Shown: piece by piece, positions 26,249 to 34,989 of the stretch
How the letters are laid out: every line of letters starts with the position of its first letter
How positions within the stretch are numbered: position 1 is the stretch's first letter
Assembly (NCBI GenBank): GCA_963922315.1
Contig: CAWUID010000005.1
Span: forward strand, 1 to 64,000
DNA: 64,000 nt
Direction: 5' to 3'
Origin: JAHDBG01 sp963922315
GTDB lineage: Bacteria > Pseudomonadota > Gammaproteobacteria > Chromatiales > Chromatiaceae
Program-made: the position numbers and the translations under genes
The notes under the pieces: generated by a model
Told to the model about the DNA's origin: nothing
The model's database searches: none
The model's input: only the letters and a program-made list of their open reading frames with translations

Positions 26249-28797
26249 CGCAAGCTATTCCATATAATCCGCAGCAGGTCGAAGCGGATGTCCAGGCCCA
26301 TTGGCAGGAAACCCAGGCGTTCAAGGCCACAGAAGACCCGCAACGTGAAAAATTTTATTGCTTGTCGATGTTCCCTTATCCGTCCGGTAAGCTGCATATG
26401 GGCCATGTGCGCAACTATACCATTGGTGACGTCATCGCACGTTACCAGCGGATGCTGGGTAAAAATGTGTTGCAACCGATGGGTTGGGATGCCTTTGGTC
26501 TGCCGGCTGAAAATGCTGCCCTGAAACAAGGCCGGGCACCGGCAGACTGGACCCGGGAAAATATTGCCGGGATGAAACAACAGCTTAACCGGCTTGGTTT
26601 TGCGTACGACTGGGATCGTGAACTTGCGACCTGCGACGCGGATTATTATCGCTGGGAACAATGGTTATTTACCCGGCTGGTGGAAAAAGGGCTGGCGTAT
26701 CGCAAACAGGCAACGGTTAACTGGGATCCGGTAGATCAGACCGTACTGGCGAATGAACAGGTGATAGATGGCAAAGGCTGGCGTTCCGGTGCGGTGGTTG
26801 AAAAACGGGACATCACCCAGTGGTTTTTAAAGATTACTGATTATGCTGAAGAATTACTACACAGCATAGACCAGTTGGATGCCTGGCCGGAACAGGTACG
26901 CACCATGCAACGCCACTGGATCGGACGTTCCAGCGGTGTTCGGATGAGGTTTGGTGTGGCCGGGCAAGCCGATGAGATCGAAATTTACACCACTCGTCCG
27001 GATACCGTGATGGGTGTCACTTATCTGGCGGTTGCAGCGGAACATCCGCTGGTTGCGCAGCAAGCGCAGCAGGACACAGTCCTGGCGGATTTCGTCCGCA
27101 GTTGTCAGCAGGGCGGTGTGGCCGAAGCCGAACTGGAAACGATGGAAAAGCGTGGGTACCCCCTGGGCTTACAGGCGATACACCCGATCAGCGGTGAGTG
27201 GGTACCGATCTATGTCGCCAATTTTGTCCTGATGAGTTATGGCACCGGAGCTGTCATGGCGGTGCCGGCACATGATCAGCGCGACTGGGAATTTGCCCGC
27301 AAATACGACATACCGGTCCGCCAGGTGATTGCACCAGCAGAAGGGCCAGAAGCTGATATCAGTCAAGATGCGTTTATTGAACCAGGTGTGTTAATTAACT
27401 CTGACCCTTTTAATGGGCTGGCTTCAGCAGAGGCCTGCGATGCGATTGCCGACTGGCTGCTACAGCACAACAAAGGCGACCGACAGACCCAATATCGATT
27501 ACGCGACTGGGGTGTCTCGCGTCAGCGATACTGGGGCTGCCCGATACCGATGGTGCATCAGGCTGATGGAACATTGCAGGCCGCAGATGAACTGCCAGTA
27601 GTTTTGCCGGAAGACCTGGTGCCGGATGGCGCCGGGTCGCCGCTGAAAAAATCACCAGCTTATTATGATCTGGGCGATGGTCGGCAACGTGAAACCGACA
27701 CGCTGGATACGTTTTTTGAGAGTAGCTGGTATTACGCGCGCTATTGTTGCCCCGACGCTGACCAGGCTATGCTGGATGAGCGGGCAAACTACTGGCTACC
27801 GGTGGATCAATATGTTGGCGGTGTGGAACATGCGATACTGCATCTGTTATATGCGCGTTTTTTCAACAAATTGTTACGTGACGAAGGTCTGCTGAACTGC
27901 GATGAGCCGTTTACGCGCCTGCTGACACAAGGCATGGTAGTTGCTGAGACCTATTATCGTGTAAACCCGGATGGCAGCAAAGATTGGTACAACCCGGCAC
28001 AAGTGCAGGTCGAAAGAAATGAAAAAGGCCGCATACAGCAGGCCTGGTTGCAGACTGACGGGCAGCCGGTGATAGCGGGTGGTGTGGAAAAAATGTCCAA
28101 GTCTAAAAACAACGGGATTGATCCACAACGCCTGATAGACCGGTATGGTGCTGATACAGTACGTTTATATGTGATGTTTACTGCACCACCGGAACAATCC
28201 CTGACCTGGTCAGATGATGGCGTGGAAGGTGCCCATCGATTCTTAAAACGGTTGTGGGCTCTGACATATCAAGTCGGGCCAGTATCTGCTACAACAGAGT
28301 CACTCACTGACATGGCGCAGGTACGCCATACGTTACACAGCCACTTGCAGAAAGCGCTGTCTGACTACGAACGGCAGCACTACAATACGGTAGTTTCAGC
28401 TTGTATGAGCATGCTGAATCTGTTGCAGCCACTGGGTTCAGAGGTAGCCGCCCGTGCCATTGTGCACGAAGGGCTGAGCTTTATCCTGCGTTTGCTGGCG
28501 CCGATCACACCACACGTGACCCATCATCTCTGGAACTATCTGGACTATGGAACAGATATTCTGCAGGCTGACTGGCCACAAGTTGATAATGCCGCGCTGC
28601 AGCAGGAACAGATCAGACTGGTCGTGCAAGTGAATGGCAAAGTACGTGCTCAATTAACAGTTGCTGCTGATACAGACGATAGCAGACTGAAACAAGCAGC
28701 GCAGGAACATGCTAATGTACAGCGATTTATCCATGACAAGATCATCCGGAAAATCATCATTGTCCCCGGACGCCTGGTGAATATTGTCGCCACGTGA
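26245..28797 (+). CDS. leuS: Leucyl-tRNA synthetase
   Basis: A class I synthetase of 850 residues charging tRNA-Leu. The HIGH motif is HMGH in PSGKLHMGHVRNY, and KMSKS is intact in EKMSKSKNNGIDP. The CP1 editing domain is present (TTRPDTVMGVTYLAVA, GTGAVMAVPAHDQRDWEFA). The C-terminus ends VQVNGKVRAQLTVA and FIHDKIIRKIIIVPGRLVNIV, complete. It is translationally coupled to pyrE. Confidence 0.98.
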   Translation: MTQAIPYNPQQVEADVQAHWQETQAFKATEDPQREKFYCLSMFPYPSGKLHMGHVRNYTIGDVIARYQRMLGKNVLQPMGWDAFGLPAENAALKQGRAPADWTRENIAGMKQQLNRLGFAYDWDRELATCDADYYRWEQWLFTRLVEKGLAYRKQATVNWDPVDQTVLANEQVIDGKGWRSGAVVEKRDITQWFLKITDYAEELLHSIDQLDAWPEQVRTMQRHWIGRSSGVRMRFGVAGQADEIEIYTTRPDTVMGVTYLAVAAEHPLVAQQAQQDTVLADFVRSCQQGGVAEAELETMEKRGYPLGLQAIHPISGEWVPIYVANFVLMSYGTGAVMAVPAHDQRDWEFARKYDIPVRQVIAPAEGPEADISQDAFIEPGVLINSDPFNGLASAEACDAIADWLLQHNKGDRQTQYRLRDWGVSRQRYWGCPIPMVHQADGTLQAADELPVVLPEDLVPDGAGSPLKKSPAYYDLGDGRQRETDTLDTFFESSWYYARYCCPDADQAMLDERANYWLPVDQYVGGVEHAILHLLYARFFNKLLRDEGLLNCDEPFTRLLTQGMVVAETYYRVNPDGSKDWYNPAQVQVERNEKGRIQQAWLQTDGQPVIAGGVEKMSKSKNNGIDPQRLIDRYGADTVRLYVMFTAPPEQSLTWSDDGVEGAHRFLKRLWALTYQVGPVSATTESLTDMAQVRHTLHSHLQKALSDYERQHYNTVVSACMSMLNLLQPLGSEVAARAIVHEGLSFILRLLAPITPHVTHHLWNYLDYGTDILQADWPQVDNAALQQEQIRLVVQVNGKVRAQLTVAADTDDSRLKQAAQEHANVQRFIHDKIIRKIIIVPGRLVNIVAT

Positions 28798-28802
28798 CCT
28801 GG

Positions 28803-29351
28803 TTAACGTGCGGGACTATCGGCTTTGTCGTCGGTTGATGAACTGGATTCAGCTTCAGCGGCAGCCTCTTTTGCAGCCTTAATCTCATCTTTCAGGGTTT
28901 GCACAAATTGTCTGCCATTTTTCAGCTCATGCTTGAAAAAGGCTTTTGCCTGTTGCATGTCCAGATCTTCCAGCGTGCCGCCTGCGGCAAAATGCAGCAT
29001 AAAAGTTTGTCCGACAGCATACGTGATGGTGCCTGAGATAACACTCAGGCTGGCTGTGCCTGCTAAGGTGCCAATACCCGGAATGGTCTTGATCAGGCTA
29101 CTGATGCCGACAATACCCAGGACCGGCGTTGCGCCACTGATCAAAGCAGTCAGTAGCGGCTTTAAATCACCGTCTTCGAATGGGATGTCATAATACAGAC
29201 ATAGTCTCTGCAGCAGACTCAGTTGAGTTGCTGTTAAGGCTGATACGTCTACCAGAGGTACTGGGATCAAGCTCAGGCTCATACTCGCGATGATGTGGTT
29301 TTTAATTGTATTCTCAGCCATCATGGCAGTTGTTGGTAAAGGTTCTGACAT
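28803..29351 (-). CDS. DUF697 family protein
   Basis: A 182-residue protein of the DUF697 type, identified from the arrangement SMSLSLIPVPLVDVSALTATQ, then a Gly-rich hydrophobic pair of helices (TPVLGIVGISSLIKTIPGIG, SLSVISGTITYAVGQ). The C-terminal 50 residues are a charged, Ala-rich helix with a Ser/Asp tail. DUF697 often occurs beside or fused to Era-like GTPases. None is seen here. It is divergent from the SPFH operon, 50 bp away, so the two may share a regulatory region. Confidence 0.8.
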   Translation of the reverse strand: MSEPLPTTAMMAENTIKNHIIASMSLSLIPVPLVDVSALTATQLSLLQRLCLYYDIPFEDGDLKPLLTALISGATPVLGIVGISSLIKTIPGIGTLAGTASLSVISGTITYAVGQTFMLHFAAGGTLEDLDMQQAKAFFKHELKNGRQFVQTLKDEIKAAKEAAAEAESSSSTDDKADSPAR

Positions 29352-29401
29352 GTCTTGGATTCTCCGGCATGTTACAGCAAGGTTAAACTCTGAATAATCC
29401 T

Positions 29402-30412
29402 ATGAGCGTTGAGCAAAGTCAACATATATCTGTAACCGAAGACGATCTGGTCGAAGAGCAGGAACAGCTCAGTCTCAGTGCTACTATCAGGCAATGGTTC
29501 AGGCGAAAACTGCCGATACTGTTGATAGTCCTTTTGATAACAGCACTGGGTGTGGCGTTTTTCTGGCGTTTGATCGTTATTACCGTGCATTCCGGAGAAG
29601 CTGCGGTCTTATTTGAACGGTTCAGCGGTACCCGGATTGATAAGGTGTACACTGAAGGTTTATATGTCTTTAATCCGATTGATATCGTACAGATCTATGA
29701 AGTTCGGAAAAGAATTGCCTACCATGAATTCGATGTCATTTCCAACAAAGGATTGACAGTACATCTGTCTCTGGCGATTCGGTATCGGCCTGAAATAGAA
29801 CTACTGGGCTTATTGCATCAAAAAATCGGACCAGATTACCTGACCAGAGTAATTTTACCGCAAATCGAATCTGTTCTGCGTAAAGAGCTCGGTAGTTACA
29901 CGGCGGAGCAAATTTATACAAATGAAGCAGGTTTATTAACAAATGCTATCTTAAAAGCATTAGATGAAGTGGGTCGAAATTATGTGGAAGTTGATGATAT
30001 CATCATTCGCAGTATCACTTTACCAACCGAGATTGTGACGGCGATTCAGAACAAATTAAAGCAAGAAGAATTGATGAAATCGTACGAATTCCGGATTGAG
30101 ACTGCCGAAAGAGAAGCAGAACGCCTGAGGATTGAGGCACGTGGTATCTCTGACTATCATAAAATTATTGATGAATCACTGACTGAATCAGTATTGCTAC
30201 ATAAAGGTATTGATGCGACTCAGGAGCTGGCCGGGTCGGACAATGCAAAAGTTATTGTGATTGGTGGTGGTAAAGATGGTTTGCCACTCATCCTGAATAC
30301 AGGAGAATATCAGGCACCGACCAGGCAGGAAAAACAGCAGATTCAGGAAAAAGATCAAATGATGCCTTTATCGTCTGGTAGTCCGTCAACAGATCAGAAT
30401 ACCAGTAAATGA
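29402..30412 (+). CDS. SPFH/Band 7 (prohibitin-like) membrane protein
   Basis: A 336-residue protein with an acidic cytoplasmic N-terminus, one transmembrane segment at about residues 39-58, then an SPFH domain (VHSGEAAVLFERFSGTRID, EGLYVFNPIDIVQIYEVR, LTVHLSLAIRYRPE) and a helical stretch (NKLKQEELMKSYEFRIETAEREAERLRIEA) typical of oligomerising prohibitin-like proteins. The C-terminus is a disordered Gln/Ser tail. SPFH proteins form rings that scaffold membrane complexes. It is the first gene of a tight operon; the next start is 1 nt after its stop. Confidence 0.9.
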   Translation: MSVEQSQHISVTEDDLVEEQEQLSLSATIRQWFRRKLPILLIVLLITALGVAFFWRLIVITVHSGEAAVLFERFSGTRIDKVYTEGLYVFNPIDIVQIYEVRKRIAYHEFDVISNKGLTVHLSLAIRYRPEIELLGLLHQKIGPDYLTRVILPQIESVLRKELGSYTAEQIYTNEAGLLTNAILKALDEVGRNYVEVDDIIIRSITLPTEIVTAIQNKLKQEELMKSYEFRIETAEREAERLRIEARGISDYHKIIDESLTESVLLHKGIDATQELAGSDNAKVIVIGGGKDGLPLILNTGEYQAPTRQEKQQIQEKDQMMPLSSGSPSTDQNTSK

Positions 30413-30413
30413 T

Positions 30414-32294
30414 ATGACTGCTCATATGCATGATTCTGTATTTTGGTCTGTTCTGCGCAGAATATGTATCAGTGCGGTATTCGCCGCACTTTGTACCGCC
30501 TGTAGTCCGGATTATGCACAGATGGCGTCAGACCGGATTAACTATGCTCGTAATAATAGCGGTGACATTAAAGTCGTTGTCGTCAGAACTGCTTACAGTG
30601 ATGCTTATGTGAATGGTGCGAAGTTGGCAGCAGAACAGATTAATCAAAGATCTGACAGATTGTTGGGGCGTCATCTCAGACTTGATATCCGGCCAGCAGA
30701 TAAGGATGGGTTTGTGGGGAGTCGCAATAAAATATTGAATATTGCTGCAGATCCAAAAGTGGTTGCTGTACTGGGCCATGATAGCTCCTCAGTAGCCATA
30801 CCCGCTTCGGTAATTTATGAAGAAAGTAAACTGATCTTTATTTGCTCTTTTGCGACTGCTCAGTCGTTTACCCGACATGATTTTCGTTATGTTTTCCGCA
30901 TGGTACCGAGTAATCCGGTATTAGCGGGTCAGATAACAAATATTGCTGAAACATTCGGCTACAAAAAAATGGTCGTCTTACATGCACGGGACAATCTGAA
31001 TCGGGAACTCGCTTTTTTGTTTGAGGATGCTGCGGTTGAAAAAGGTATTAAACTAGTTAAACGAGCTTCTTTTTTCGACAGTACAGCAGATTACCGAACT
31101 CTTATCTCAGAACTGACTAAACTATCTTTTGATGCGGTTTTTCTGGCAGCACCCACTGATGCAGCAGGCCGTTTAGCCAGACAGTTGCGTGAAATGGGTC
31201 TCAACCAACCTATTCTGGGTGGAGATGATATTTTAGGTGAAACTTATATTGAGATTGCCGGGAACAAAGCCAGCAACAAAACAGTGCTTCCGATAATCTA
31301 CAAACCAAATAAAAAAGATCCTGCTGGTCAGGCTTTCTCGCAAGCCTACGAAAAAAAATATCAGAAAAAGCCGGATGTGAGTGCTGCTCAGGGTTATGAT
31401 TCCGTGATGTTACTGGCGACTGCAATTGAGCGTACACAATCTACAGTGACCTCTGCGCTCAGCTCGACACTCCATTATATGCCGCTCTTTGTTGGTGTGA
31501 CCGGTGTGCATGCTTTTGATGAAGCCGGAGATGTTCAGGGGAAAAAATATTTTTTCCAGGCAATACATGGTGGTAAATTATATTATTTGCCAGCGATTGA
31601 ACAATTTTACCTGTTGAGTAAGTTTTCCGAGAGCTTGAAAAGTCAACATGGTAGTGATTATCAATTTACAGATTTTCTGGATAAATTTACGCAATCTGTA
31701 CCGGATGAAGATCATAAGACTTATCTGCTTGATCTGGCACACGAAATGTTAGGCTTTGATCGTATCGGTATTATTTATGAAAATACCAAAGAAGGTAGAA
31801 AAATTGCACATTATTCTATTTTAAAGCAGTCTGCCGAAAAAAAAGGATTCGAGGTTGTGGAATGTCATATTCCTTTCTCGTCTCTTGATGTCGAGCGGAT
31901 TAAACAAAGACTGTTTGCTTGTTATGGTAAACTTTCTCTAGATGTGGACGCACTACTTGTGTCTTCTTATTATAATCTGGATCGAACATTTATTAAAAAC
32001 CTGCATAGTAGCCTCAGATTTTACAAAATTCCTTCTATTGCATTTTCTGGCAGAGTAAATCCACCTGATGTCAGTGTGTTACTGGGTAAACGATCAGACG
32101 TTTCTGCAGGTAATCAGGATACCATGAGACTATATGGTGATTTACTGAATGGTATTAAATCGCACCAATTCTCGGAGAGTTTGTCTGGGTTGCCAGAAAT
32201 TATTATGAATGTAGATGATTTAAACAATAGTAAAGTGAAAAACAGCATTCTGGATAAACCAGTAGATGTTTATCTACAGTCCACGATGAATTGA
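30414..32294 (+). CDS. Substrate-binding lipoprotein with two periplasmic binding modules
   Basis: A 626-residue protein with an N-terminal hydrophobic signal and a probable lipobox ending at Cys30 (ALCTAC). Residues about 50-400 resemble type 1 branched-chain amino-acid binding proteins (Peripla_BP_6): VNGAKLAAEQINQRSDRLLGR, VAVLGHDSSSVAIPAS, FIASAF-like ICSFATAQSF, AAQGYDSVMLLATAIE. Residues about 400-626 resemble a second binding module (ABC_sub_bind type): LGFDRIGIIYENTKEGRKI, VDALLVSSYYNLD, IPSIAFSGR. No permease or ATPase is nearby. The ligand is unknown. AT content is higher than in leuS or alaS. Confidence 0.78.
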   Translation: MTAHMHDSVFWSVLRRICISAVFAALCTACSPDYAQMASDRINYARNNSGDIKVVVVRTAYSDAYVNGAKLAAEQINQRSDRLLGRHLRLDIRPADKDGFVGSRNKILNIAADPKVVAVLGHDSSSVAIPASVIYEESKLIFICSFATAQSFTRHDFRYVFRMVPSNPVLAGQITNIAETFGYKKMVVLHARDNLNRELAFLFEDAAVEKGIKLVKRASFFDSTADYRTLISELTKLSFDAVFLAAPTDAAGRLARQLREMGLNQPILGGDDILGETYIEIAGNKASNKTVLPIIYKPNKKDPAGQAFSQAYEKKYQKKPDVSAAQGYDSVMLLATAIERTQSTVTSALSSTLHYMPLFVGVTGVHAFDEAGDVQGKKYFFQAIHGGKLYYLPAIEQFYLLSKFSESLKSQHGSDYQFTDFLDKFTQSVPDEDHKTYLLDLAHEMLGFDRIGIIYENTKEGRKIAHYSILKQSAEKKGFEVVECHIPFSSLDVERIKQRLFACYGKLSLDVDALLVSSYYNLDRTFIKNLHSSLRFYKIPSIAFSGRVNPPDVSVLLGKRSDVSAGNQDTMRLYGDLLNGIKSHQFSESLSGLPEIIMNVDDLNNSKVKNSILDKPVDVYLQSTMN

Positions 32295-32301
32295 CAATAG
32301 T

Positions 32302-33111
32302 ATGGCTCGAATACCATTTTCTTTCCGGCATGTCCTTCTGATTTTATGCTCACTGATTTTGCTGTTTCAAATACGTATGGTATTCGCTGAAAAACCACTA
32401 TATATTGGTATTCAGTCAAGAAACTTGCCGTACACCAGCTATACTGGAAATACTGCGGAAGGCATACTAGTTGATATGATGCGGGGATTGTGCAATAAAA
32501 TAGAAGTATCTTGCGATTTTTCGGCATCAGAAATTGATGAGTTGTTAGAGTCACTAAGATACAGAGATCTGGATGCGGTTATCTTATCAGATCACTTTTT
32601 GTCTGATAAGCAGGCGCAAGGTCTTTTCTTTCTTCCAGGTTTTTGTACGCTGCGAGCAGCGTTTATCTGGAAAAAAGGTATTGAGCCCGCTGTGAAAAAA
32701 AATGATTTTTCCTATAAATCAATCGGTGTTTCAGCAAACTCTTATCTTGAACTTTATCTGCAGAACCACTTTCCGTTAAATATTCGGATTTTGCCTTATA
32801 AACTGATGGAAAATGCCATATTCGACCTATTAAATGATAAAGTCGATGCTGTATTTTCAGATGTTGCATTGTTCGAAGCCAGAGCGAAAAAATTATTTAC
32901 CGAAGATGTCACTTACAGACTACCTACAGTAGCAACTGTGATGGCTGATTATATTCAGCCAGAGCGCGTGATGACATTAATTATCAGAGATAGTGATGAT
33001 GAGCTGAAGCAGAAGCTACTGGACAATTTTCAGACACAGCGCATGGCACATTGTGCTGACTTTCTGTCGGATAATTTTAAATCGAAAAGTTTAAAGCTTA
33101 CAAGAGATTAG
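32302..33111 (+). CDS. Family-3 extracellular solute-binding protein
   Basis: A 269-residue exported protein with a clear signal peptide (MVFA then EKPLYIGIQ). The fold pattern fits SBP_bac_3: YIGIQSRNLPYTSY, EGILVDMMRGLCNKI, RYRDLDAVILSDHFLSDKQAQG, IGVSANSYLELYLQ, LLNDKVDAVFSDVALFE. This family binds amino acids or acts as a sensor module. It lies 7 nt after the binding lipoprotein and 8 nt before the Amt-like gene, so it belongs to the operon. The ligand is unknown. Confidence 0.8.
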   Translation: MARIPFSFRHVLLILCSLILLFQIRMVFAEKPLYIGIQSRNLPYTSYTGNTAEGILVDMMRGLCNKIEVSCDFSASEIDELLESLRYRDLDAVILSDHFLSDKQAQGLFFLPGFCTLRAAFIWKKGIEPAVKKNDFSYKSIGVSANSYLELYLQNHFPLNIRILPYKLMENAIFDLLNDKVDAVFSDVALFEARAKKLFTEDVTYRLPTVATVMADYIQPERVMTLIIRDSDDELKQKLLDNFQTQRMAHCADFLSDNFKSKSLKLTRD

Positions 33112-33119
33112 GTCGTTTT

Positions 33120-34808
33120 ATGTCTGGTATGGCTCTATTCCGCTTTCTGCTGATTGTTTGTAGTTTGATATCTGTTAATCTGGCTTATGCAGTAGATGCT
33201 CAGGAGCAGCAAGCATCAGCTCAGAAACTGTTGGTTGACTTGGAAAACTATCAAGTCAGACTTAAAGAAATTGAACAGGATAGCCGTAACCTAAGCACTA
33301 AAACGCAAACAGAATTCGAGAATTATGATGAACTCATACAAGGCCTGACACAGGATATTAAAATCAGTGAAAAGAATATTCAGAGCCTGGAAAGATTTGC
33401 ATCTGAGCTCAAATCGAAAAACAGACTTAATGAAGAAGAGAGAAAAGACCTGGCTGTCACAGTAGATACATTGATGGAAGAGGTTAAAGATGTGCGATTT
33501 AAAACCTCTACTCTGGGTGAGCAAAAAGATCTGATTGAGGAAAATTCAATTCGTTTATATGAAGTTCTTTTAGATGTCAGAGCTCGCTACGGTCATCTTT
33601 TTGCCGAGCTGAAAAAACTAGAAGATCAACAAGCTGATTTTGTTCGGGCACTAACAAAGAAAAATCAGGAAGCAGAAGAAAGTGTTTCTGTCAGTCCTTT
33701 GACATTAAAAAATTTGTTTTTTATCTCATTCGTTTTTTTTATTCCGCTAGCATTTTCATTGAGAGATAGAGATATTGCGTCCCGGGATGTTGTGCTGATC
33801 ATTACAATAAGTGCTATCTTAGGTTACGCTGTGTTAGGTTTTGGCCTGAAATATGGTGACAGCTCGACTGGATGGATCAGTTTTTCTAATCCATTATTGA
33901 TGAGTCTGATTAGTAGTGATGTCGTAGTGCCTGACCCCGGCCTGATAACTGATTTTCTGCATAAAATGAGCTTTATTCTGCTGCCTGTACTGATTATTGC
34001 TTGTATTATTAATCATCAGTTTTCAGGTCTGGCTCATATGATCTTTGCATTCCTGGTTAGTACTGTTCTGGTTCCGGTCTTCGGTTATTGGGTATGGGGC
34101 AATGATGGTTGGCTGGCACAACAGGGCTTTGTTGATAGTATGGGTAGTGTTGTGATTAATATGGTGCCTGCCTGGTTTGCTTGTATGGTATTGTATCGGC
34201 GGCGCTCTGTCTGGATTAAACCAAAACATGCGCAGTTATCTGCTTATTCAACTGCCAGTGCACTATTATTATTATTAGGCTGGTTTGGTTTAGCGCTTAA
34301 TTCGTCTGTTGAGTCAGGTGACATCTTCAGAATATTGCTCAACATTTTACTTGCGGCCAGTATGGGTGGGATATGTGGTTTTGCTTACCATGCATTTTTC
34401 GAATCTGATCCTGTCAGTCGGTCACATCGTTTAACCGGTGGTTTTGTCGCCGGATTGGTTGCTATCGCAGCATGTGCTGACGTGGTCACTTTTCTGGAGG
34501 CATTAAGTATTGGAGCGGTGGCAGGTATTCTGCATAATATAGCGATTAACCTGCTGCGGAAAACCGTGCTGCAGCCGTCTTGGCAGGCACCAGCGGCTCA
34601 ATTAATTGCGATTCATGCAATGGGTGGTCTATGGGGAGCACTGGCGGTGGGATTATTTAATTCCGCTGGTGGTTTTGGTGAACTGGATACAAATCTGATA
34701 CTGGTGCAGTTAAAGGGGATAGGTATTGCACTGGCTTACAGCACTGTACTGGGATTATTGCTAGGTAAACTCCCGTTTCTTTCGAAAAAACAGCCTTCTT
34801 TCGCTTAG
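33120..34808 (+). CDS. Amt-like membrane protein with periplasmic coiled-coil domain
   Basis: A 562-residue protein. A signal peptide (to about residue 24, NLAYA) is followed by about 160 residues of charged coiled coil (30-190) that would lie in the periplasm. About ten membrane segments then resemble the ammonium transporter fold: GYAVLGFGLKYG, SGLAHMIFAFLVSTVLVPVFGYWVWG, AIHAMGGLWGALAVGLF. Of the two conserved pore histidines, the second is kept (His499) but the first position is Ile346. It may sense rather than conduct. It lacks the usual C-terminal tail, and its TAG stop is formed at the edge of a MITE. Confidence 0.75.
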   Translation: MSGMALFRFLLIVCSLISVNLAYAVDAQEQQASAQKLLVDLENYQVRLKEIEQDSRNLSTKTQTEFENYDELIQGLTQDIKISEKNIQSLERFASELKSKNRLNEEERKDLAVTVDTLMEEVKDVRFKTSTLGEQKDLIEENSIRLYEVLLDVRARYGHLFAELKKLEDQQADFVRALTKKNQEAEESVSVSPLTLKNLFFISFVFFIPLAFSLRDRDIASRDVVLIITISAILGYAVLGFGLKYGDSSTGWISFSNPLLMSLISSDVVVPDPGLITDFLHKMSFILLPVLIIACIINHQFSGLAHMIFAFLVSTVLVPVFGYWVWGNDGWLAQQGFVDSMGSVVINMVPAWFACMVLYRRRSVWIKPKHAQLSAYSTASALLLLLGWFGLALNSSVESGDIFRILLNILLAASMGGICGFAYHAFFESDPVSRSHRLTGGFVAGLVAIAACADVVTFLEALSIGAVAGILHNIAINLLRKTVLQPSWQAPAAQLIAIHAMGGLWGALAVGLFNSAGGFGELDTNLILVQLKGIGIALAYSTVLGLLLGKLPFLSKKQPSFA

Positions 34809-34968
34809 GGGGCGTTCTCAATCAACTTCATGGTTTGATTTCGGCCCTTTTCTGCGCTGACTGTGTTGCAACTCGTCCCAATAGAACCACTATGACTCCT
34901 CATTGCGCCTTGTCAGCACAAAAAATGGCTCGAAATCATTTCCACTCAGCTAATTGGGAATGCCCCCT
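34807..34968. mobile_element. MITE, long imperfect palindrome with TA target
   Basis: A 162-bp element whose ends read AGGGGGC and GCCCCCT, flanked as TA...TA, the target duplication of IS630/Tc1-mariner elements. The two halves are inverted repeats over about 65 bp: CGTTCTCAAT matches CATTCCCAAT, TGATTTCG recurs in both arms, and GCGCTGAC matches GTGCTGAC. It has no coding capacity. It provides the stop codon of the Amt-like gene on the left and ends 21 bp before alaS. Confidence 0.82.
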
Positions 34969-34989
34969 AAAACTGACTGATATTCATTT

